From CAIWHR01 sp963788185 (GTDB taxonomy: Bacteria; Pseudomonadota; Gammaproteobacteria; Burkholderiales; Casimicrobiaceae): DNA of 64,000 bases. The stretch is taken from positions 1 through 64,000 of the forward strand of contig CAWBGE010000021.1 of the NCBI GenBank assembly GCA_963788185.1, read 5' to 3'. The stretch's first letter is position 1, and every line of letters begins with the position of its first letter. Of the stretch, positions 59,368-64,000 are shown piece by piece. The notes beneath the pieces are model-generated. The model did no database searches and was not told the DNA's origin. It worked only from the letters and a program-made list of their open reading frames with translations. The position numbers and the translations under genes are program-made.

Positions 59368-60415
59368 ATGCGGGAGTTGCAGGCGCGGCGGCGCCGGCGT
59401 TTGGTTCGGCTGGCGGCACCAGCGTGCCTTCCTGCCACAGGTACGCGATCAAGGGCCGCCGCGGATCCGCCGACGGACGCAGGACCGCATCGCGGATGAA
59501 GGTTACACCATCGGGCAGCCGTGCCTCGGCACGAATCCGCCAGACCGGGACCGCGCCGCCGCCAAGCCCTGCCGCCTGCGGGAACGGCGGTACCGGCAGC
59601 TTGTTCTGTCGGGCGTCCTGTCGCTGGGCCAGGAATGCATCGACGACCTCGGCGGTCACGCCGGGAAGTGCGAGCAGTACGTCGCGGGAGGCGGTCGCCG
59701 GGTTGATTCCCGGACGGTACGAATAGACGGTGAGCGCCCCGCTGATCCGGGCGAACAGTTCGGGCGTCATTCCCAGCACGCGCTGCAGCTCGCCGAGGGC
59801 TTCGAACGATGCATTCGGGGGGCGGTAGCTGCGGCCGGCCGCGCGGTACTCGGCCTCCTCGGCGCCGTTGGGGCGACGCAGATCATCCGGATCGCGCCAG
59901 TCGGCGATCGCGTCGACGAGCTTCTGGGCGGCGTCCGCGTCGAGCTCCCCGACGACTGTCAGGAGTCCCTTGAGCAACGGCTCCGGGCCCATGTTGAGAT
60001 CGATCTTCGCCGATTCGTCGACGGCGCGCGCGACGATCGTCACCTCGCCATCCGTCCAGGTGTGCGGCTGGTCATCACCCGCCCAGGCGTCGGCAAGCGT
60101 GCGCGGCCGCTGCAGTTCGAAGGCGACGCGCTCGATCGCGCCGTCGGCGATCGCCCGCACCTGCGCCAGCGACAACGCGTTGCGCGCGGACAGCGCCTCG
60201 CTGCGCATGCTGAAAGCGAACCCGCTGCCGATGACGGTGAGCAGGATGGTGAGCCACAGCACGACGATCAACGCGATGCCGCGCTGGTGGCGACCAGACG
60301 CGGCGAAGCGTCGTGGCTGTGGCTGTAGGAGCGGCTTCGGCCGCGAATTCCTGGTGCGTGATGTCGAATCGCGGCTGAAGCCGCTCCTGCAGGGAATGAT
60401 CCGCATGCGCGTCAT
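59348..60415 (-). CDS. gspK: Type II secretion minor pseudopilin GspK with REP-derived leader
   Basis: The ATG at 60415 overlaps the gspJ stop (ATGA), giving 355 residues. The prepilin site is RHQRG-IALIVVLWLTILL, so cleavage follows G46. The helix lacks Glu at +5, as usual for GspK, the tip pseudopilin. The mature protein has SAKIDLNMGPEPLLKGLLTV, the helix-hairpin region LVDAIADWRDPDD and NPATASRDVLLALPGVTAEV. The leader is unusually long because residues about 8-31 are encoded by a REP pair (60324-60392) and read SGFSRDSTSRTRNSRPKPLL. GspK caps the pseudopilus with GspI and GspJ. Confidence 0.92.
   Translation of the reverse strand: MTRMRIIPCRSGFSRDSTSRTRNSRPKPLLQPQPRRFAASGRHQRGIALIVVLWLTILLTVIGSGFAFSMRSEALSARNALSLAQVRAIADGAIERVAFELQRPRTLADAWAGDDQPHTWTDGEVTIVARAVDESAKIDLNMGPEPLLKGLLTVVGELDADAAQKLVDAIADWRDPDDLRRPNGAEEAEYRAAGRSYRPPNASFEALGELQRVLGMTPELFARISGALTVYSYRPGINPATASRDVLLALPGVTAEVVDAFLAQRQDARQNKLPVPPFPQAAGLGGGAVPVWRIRAEARLPDGVTFIRDAVLRPSADPRRPLIAYLWQEGTLVPPAEPNAGAAAPATPAYGTGNL
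60324..60392. repeat. REP palindrome pair inside the gspK coding sequence
   Basis: TGTAGGAGCGGCTTCGGCCG (60324-60343) faces TCGCGGCTGAAGCCGCTCCT (60369-60388), the same family as at 49521-49589. It is 69 bp long, a multiple of three, and is translated in frame as part of the gspK leader before the prepilin cleavage site. Confidence 0.88.
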
Positions 60416-61095
60416 CCCATCCCCGCGCAGACGCCGCGTACCTGATCCCACGCGCGACACCCCGCCTCGGGCGCGCGTCGCGGCTCGACGATCAGCACCG
60501 GCCAGGCCGGGCCACGCTCGGGCTTGACCTCGATGCGGATGAGATCGGGCAGGCGTTGCCGGTCATCCCAGCGATCGCGCCACGACGGCTCGCTGTCCGG
60601 CAGCGAATTGGCATCGCGGCCGAAATAGCCGATCTTGAGTTCGGCGATCCCCTTCGCCAACACCGAGCGCTCGGGCTTGTCGAACCGCGGCTCGTCCACC
60701 GCATCGGGCTCCGGGATCACGCGTTCCAGCACCAGCTCGTTGCCGGTCCCGACACGAGCCAGCAAAAGCCGGAAGAAGTACACCCCGCCTTCGGCGACAC
60801 GTGGCGGCAGAGCCGCGGCGTAACGTATCTCCTCGCGTTCGCCGCCAAACATCAGCGGCAGACCGACCGCCTTGCGGATGCGTTGCGGGTACTGGGCCGA
60901 CAGTTGCCCGCGCAGGAATTCCTGAGTCTGCCGCATCTCGGACACCTCGCCGGCCTTGGCCTCGCCGCTGTCCCAGCTGCGCGCCGAAAGCGATACCGAA
61001 CCCACGAGCACCGAACCCATGAGGGCGAGCAGCAACAGCGCGATGACGAGTTCGAGCAGGGTGAAGCCGGACTGGCGACCGGAGCGAGGGTTCAT
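60412..61095 (-). CDS. gspJ: Type II secretion minor pseudopilin GspJ
   Basis: The 227-residue protein has the prepilin site GRQSG-FTLLELVIALLLLAL with Glu at +5. The C-terminal domain (about 40-225) contains SWDSGEAKAGEVSEMRQTQE, PLMFGGEREEIRYAAALPPR and LVLERVIPEPDAVDEPRF, as in GspJ. It forms the pseudopilus tip with GspI and GspK. The start ATG overlaps the gspI stop. Confidence 0.9.
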   Translation of the reverse strand: MNPRSGRQSGFTLLELVIALLLLALMGSVLVGSVSLSARSWDSGEAKAGEVSEMRQTQEFLRGQLSAQYPQRIRKAVGLPLMFGGEREEIRYAAALPPRVAEGGVYFFRLLLARVGTGNELVLERVIPEPDAVDEPRFDKPERSVLAKGIAELKIGYFGRDANSLPDSEPSWRDRWDDRQRLPDLIRIEVKPERGPAWPVLIVEPRRAPEAGCRAWDQVRGVCAGMG

Positions 61096-61547
61096 CGCGA
61101 CTCCCGGGCACCGATGCGGGTCGTCGCCAGCGCGAAACTGCGGCGGCCGCCGGCCGGCGACGGAAATGTCACGTCGACGACGATGCGATACAGGCGCGTC
61201 GGCAGCGACTCCGACGCACGCTCGACTTCGGGATCGGTGTCAGGAGGAACCCAGGGGGTGACGCTGGCAGTCCACTCGATGCCGCCGTCCTCCACCGACC
61301 CCGAGCGCGTGCCTTCGCGCAGCGGCTTGGCGCTTGCGGTCTCGGCCAGCACGCTTTCCGCGACCAGCGCCACCCGGCTGAACTCGTCGGCGGCGCTGAC
61401 GTTGGCAAGCGAGCCGGCGAAGAGACGGAAGAGCGCCGTCGCAACCAGCGAAAGGATGACGAACGCGACCAGCACTTCCAGCAGCGAAAAGCCGCGGCTC
61501 CGGCAACACGGCAAGGCGCGCCGCGTGCGATGCGATGACGTGCGCAT
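61092..61547 (-). CDS. gspI: Type II secretion minor pseudopilin GspI
   Basis: The 151-residue protein has CRSRG-FSLLEVLVAFVILSL with Glu at +5 after a 19-residue basic leader, then SRVALVAESVLAETASAKPL and a short beta domain ending FALATTRIGARE. Size and position match GspI, the pseudopilin nucleating the tip complex. The gap to gspH is 3 bp. Confidence 0.88.
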   Translation of the reverse strand: MRTSSHRTRRALPCCRSRGFSLLEVLVAFVILSLVATALFRLFAGSLANVSAADEFSRVALVAESVLAETASAKPLREGTRSGSVEDGGIEWTASVTPWVPPDTDPEVERASESLPTRLYRIVVDVTFPSPAGGRRSFALATTRIGARESR

Positions 61548-61550
61548 CGT

Positions 61551-62027
61551 TCAGTCGAGGATCGCGACCCGGCCGGTCAGCCAGTCGACGTCCACCTCGT
61601 ATTTGCGCTCGCCCGCAGCCATCGTCACCCTGCCCCCGTTCGAGCCTCCGTCGGGGTAGAAGCGAATGGCACCGGACTTGTCGGAAATGAGATCGCTCTG
61701 CGCGGTGAAGAGCTTCAGCTCGACGTCCTTCGGCAACGCGATCTCGCGCGCGTCGCGATCGACGCGGAACACGCGCCGCTCGAGGTCGATGGCCACGAAG
61801 GACTCGCGGCGCGTCGCCACTGCATCGCTGCGCGCCAGGCGCAGTGCCGCTGCGATCTGCCGCGCGGCGGTCTTCAGCTCGGTGGTGGACACGCCGCCCC
61901 CGATCCGCGGATACACCATCGCCGCGACGGTCGCCATCAGCGACAGCACGACCAGGAGTTCGAGCAGCGTCACCCCGCGCGTCGCACCGCGCGCGTGCCG
62001 GTCGGGAGATGACGCGCGAACGCTCAT
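61551..62027 (-). CDS. gspH: Type II secretion minor pseudopilin GspH
   Basis: The ATG at 62027 overlaps the gspG stop. The 158-residue protein has RGATRG-VTLLELLVVLSLMA with Glu at +5. The C-terminal domain has ALRLARSDAVATRRESFVAI and GAIRFYPDGGSNGGRVTMAA, both hallmarks of GspH/FimT. It links the pseudopilus shaft with the tip. Confidence 0.9.
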   Translation of the reverse strand: MSVRASSPDRHARGATRGVTLLELLVVLSLMATVAAMVYPRIGGGVSTTELKTAARQIAAALRLARSDAVATRRESFVAIDLERRVFRVDRDAREIALPKDVELKLFTAQSDLISDKSGAIRFYPDGGSNGGRVTMAAGERKYEVDVDWLTGRVAILD

Positions 62028-62458
62028 TGGCTGCTCGAGATGTCCTTGTCGACGCCCTCGCCGCCTTCCTTGCCGTCGGCGCCGAGCGAAATGATGTCGT
62101 ACGGGCTCTTCGTGCCCGGCGCGACGTACTTGTACTCGTTGCCCCAGGGATCCTTGGGCAGCGTGTTCTTCTTCCAGTACGGGCCGTTCCAGTTGGCGGT
62201 GCCGGCCGGCGCGCTGATCAGCGCCTGCAGGCCGTCCTGCGACGACGGATAGCGGCCGATCTCGAGCTTGTAGAGGTCGAGCGTCTGCGAGATCTGGCCG
62301 ATCTCGATGCGCGCCGCATCCGCCTTGGCCTTTTCGCCCTTGCCGATGAAGTTTCCGCCGACGATCCCCAGCACGATGCCGATCAGCACCAGCACGACGA
62401 GGATTTCGATCAGCGTCATGCCGGACTGGCGGGTGCGATGTCGGATTCGAGTGTTCAT
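62024..62458 (-). CDS. gspG: Type II secretion major pseudopilin GspG
   Basis: The 144-residue protein has RTRQSG-MTLIEILVVLVLIG with Glu at +5, giving a 131-residue mature protein. KADAARIEIGQISQTLDLYK, YPSSQDGLQALISAPAG, LPKDPWGNEYKY and SLGADGKEGGEG are the canonical GspG features, including the calcium-binding loop. It is the main subunit of the pseudopilus. A 75-bp gap without a feature separates it from gspF. Confidence 0.97.
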   Translation of the reverse strand: MNTRIRHRTRQSGMTLIEILVVLVLIGIVLGIVGGNFIGKGEKAKADAARIEIGQISQTLDLYKLEIGRYPSSQDGLQALISAPAGTANWNGPYWKKNTLPKDPWGNEYKYVAPGTKSPYDIISLGADGKEGGEGVDKDISSSQ

Positions 62459-62533
62459 GTTGCTTTCCTTCCTGCAAGAGTCACCTCAACCTGGCCGGGG
62501 TTCGACCACGTCGGCGCAAGGGTTAGACAGAAA

Positions 62534-63775
62534 TCACCGGACGAGTTCGCTCATCCCCATCACGCCGAGCAGGATCGAGAACACGATGCCGCCGATCATC
62601 ACCGCGAGGCCCAGTATCAGTGCGGGCTCCAGCACCGCGAGGAAGCGCTTGACCGCCATGGCCACCTCGCGGTCGTACACCTCGGCCACGCGGTTCAGCA
62701 TTTCCTCGAGGCGCCCTGACTCCTCACCGACCAGGATCATCTGCGTGGCCAGCTTCGGGTACAGTCCCGTGTCGGCCAGTGGCCGGCCAAACCCCTTGCC
62801 TTCGCGCAGGCGCGCGATCACACCGTCGAGCGCGGCGGCAAGCACGCTGTTGCCGAGCGTTTCCTTGACGATGGCGAGCCCCGCAAGCAGCGTGACGCCA
62901 TTGCCGATCAGCGTGGCGAGCGTCCGCGAGAAACGCGCGACTTCGACCTTGGTGACCAGATCGCCGACGAGGGGCCAGCCAAGCAGGCGGGCGTCCCAGC
63001 GCGCGCGCACCTTGGGCGATTTCATGTGCCGGCGCATCCAGCTGATCCAGACCACGATGCCGATGGCCACCGCCCACCACCAGTGGCGCATGAAGGTGCC
63101 GACGACGACGACGATCTCGGTGGGCAGCGGCAGCGCTTTTCCCGCCTGCTGAAACGTCTGCTCGAACTGAGGCACCACCCAGATCAGCAGCACCATCACC
63201 GACAACACCGCAACGCCGATGAGTATCACCGGATAGATGAGCGCGCTCTTCACGGTCTCGCGCAGCTCCTTGTTGCGCTCCATCGTGTCGGCCAGGCGCG
63301 TCAGCACAACCCCGAGCGCGCCGCCGGCCTCGCCGGCACGGACGATGTTGACGTAGAAGCGCGAGAACACGTCGCGTCGCGCATCGAGTGCCTGCGACAG
63401 CGCCTTGCCGCCGCGCACGTCGTCGCGGATCTGCTGCAGCATCGCCGCGACCAGCGGCGTGGAGGCGAGGCCGATCAGCAGCTCCAGCGCGCGATCGAGC
63501 GGCAACCCCGCACGCAGCAGCGTTGCCAGTTCGCGTGTCATTGACATCAGGTGGTCGCCCGTGACCTTGCGTGACGCGAACCACGAGCGCCGACGCGCAT
63601 CGCCGGGGCCGCGCGCCGCGACCGCCGCGACAGCGCCGGACGCGGGCACCACCTGCATCGGCATCAGGCCCTGGTCGCGGAGGCGGCCGACGATTTCGCT
63701 CTCGCTGGCAGCGTCGAGTTCGCCGGCGGCAACCTCGCCGGCGGCGTCGACGGCCCGGTAGCGATAGACGGGCAT
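62534..63775 (-). CDS. gspF: Type II secretion inner-membrane platform protein GspF
   Basis: The 413-residue protein has the two-fold GspF layout: MTRELATLLRAGLPLDRALE in the first cytoplasmic domain, FSRFYVNIVRAGEAGGALGV, a helix pair around residues 170-240, FSRTLATLIGNGVTLLAGLA in the second domain and a C-terminal helix (LILGLAVMIGGIVFSILLGV). The N-terminus MPVYRYRAVDAAGEVAAGEL is standard. It forms the platform core with GspL, GspM and GspE. Confidence 0.97.
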   Translation of the reverse strand: MPVYRYRAVDAAGEVAAGELDAASESEIVGRLRDQGLMPMQVVPASGAVAAVAARGPGDARRRSWFASRKVTGDHLMSMTRELATLLRAGLPLDRALELLIGLASTPLVAAMLQQIRDDVRGGKALSQALDARRDVFSRFYVNIVRAGEAGGALGVVLTRLADTMERNKELRETVKSALIYPVILIGVAVLSVMVLLIWVVPQFEQTFQQAGKALPLPTEIVVVVGTFMRHWWWAVAIGIVVWISWMRRHMKSPKVRARWDARLLGWPLVGDLVTKVEVARFSRTLATLIGNGVTLLAGLAIVKETLGNSVLAAALDGVIARLREGKGFGRPLADTGLYPKLATQMILVGEESGRLEEMLNRVAEVYDREVAMAVKRFLAVLEPALILGLAVMIGGIVFSILLGVMGMSELVR

Positions 63776-63818
63776 GGCGTTACACCTGCGGCTCGCAAAG
63801 GGATGCGCCCATCGGCGT

Positions 63819-64000
63819 TCAGGCTTCGCGCGTGACGCGCAGCACTTCCTCGACCGTGGTGACGCCCTTGACCGCCTTGCGCAGGCCGTCCTCGTACATC
63901 GTCTGCATGCCTTCGCCCACGGCCGCGGCGCGCAGCTCGGCGGCGGTCGCGTGCTTCATCACCAGGCTGCGCAGCGGATCGGTCATCGGCAGGATCTCGA
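63819..64000 (-). CDS. gspE: Type II secretion ATPase GspE, C-terminal end only
   Basis: The last ~59 residues are in the window: EILPMTDPLRSLVMKHATAA, then GMQTMYEDGLRKAVKGVTTV and EEVLRVTREA with a TGA at 63819-63821. This is the conserved C-terminus of GspE (MXXDG..K...G.TT.EEVLRVT). The rest lies beyond the window edge. Immediately upstream of gspF on the same strand, it is the motor that drives pseudopilus assembly. Confidence 0.9.
   Translation of the reverse strand, partial: EILPMTDPLRSLVMKHATAAELRAAAVGEGMQTMYEDGLRKAVKGVTTVEEVLRVTREA

Noticed and set aside
1..64000. CRISPR array, tRNA, rRNA, prophage or integrase
   Set aside because: No regularly spaced short repeats, cloverleaf-like sequences or phage/integrase proteins were recognised.

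Overview
The window is GC-rich (roughly two thirds G+C), densely coded DNA that looks like a Gram-negative proteobacterial chromosome, most likely betaproteobacterial. The reasons are a type II secretion operon with pseudopilins, outer-membrane polysaccharide exporters, a PEP-CTERM protein with a sigma-54-type promoter, and REP palindromes of the GGAGCGGCTTCAGCCGCGA type. The taxonomic guess is inference; no rRNA or marker gene is present.

Layout. (1) 576-4702 (+): a secreted reprolysin-like zinc metalloprotease followed by five BACON units and three almost identical F5/8-type-C domains, broken by a frameshift near 2220. (2) 4805-7060 (-): a GT4 glycosyltransferase and an FkbM methyltransferase. 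(3) 7640-20498 (+): a tightly coupled operon with a Wzm/Wzt ABC exporter, a DUF4214-like/coiled-coil/methyltransferase protein, a double GT4 enzyme, a large GT-C-like membrane protein, GT2, GT4, a flippase-like membrane protein and a methyltransferase. (4) 20971-28133: secreted proteins. Three of them (a CAP-domain protein at 20971-22743 and two proteins at 23670-24926 and 26177-27409) share a ~225-residue, four-cysteine module that I do not recognise. A PEP-CTERM protein and a small anchored protein lie among them. (5) 28407-35858 (+): GT4, a WcaJ-type initiating phosphoglycosyltransferase, two membrane proteins and a TPR-GT41 enzyme. (6) 35855-49479 (-): a second exporter operon reading Wzm, Wzt, an acyltransferase-like protein, a methyltransferase with C-terminal coiled coil, a GT2-GT4 fusion, two TPR-GT41 genes (each with an apparent single-base frameshift), a secreted protein and a GT-A protein. 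(7) 49609-53742 (-): a parvulin-type isomerase, two secreted proteins with terminators and sigma-54-like promoters, and a lipoprotein. (8) 54058-64000 (-): type II secretion genes gspD, C, M, L, K, J, I, H, G, F and the 3' end of gspE.

How it fits together: the window is a cell-surface region. Two ABC-dependent polysaccharide systems build and export glycans. Each has its own Wzt with a C-terminal extension and its own coiled-coil methyltransferase, an arrangement reminiscent of WbdD-type chain termination. A type II system exports folded proteins; the secreted protease, CAP protein and module-sharing proteins are plausible but unproven clients. No exosortase, Wzy or Wzx was seen, so the PEP-CTERM protein must rely on machinery encoded elsewhere. 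Three single-base frameshifts in otherwise well-preserved long genes suggest either indel errors in the assembly or recent gene decay.
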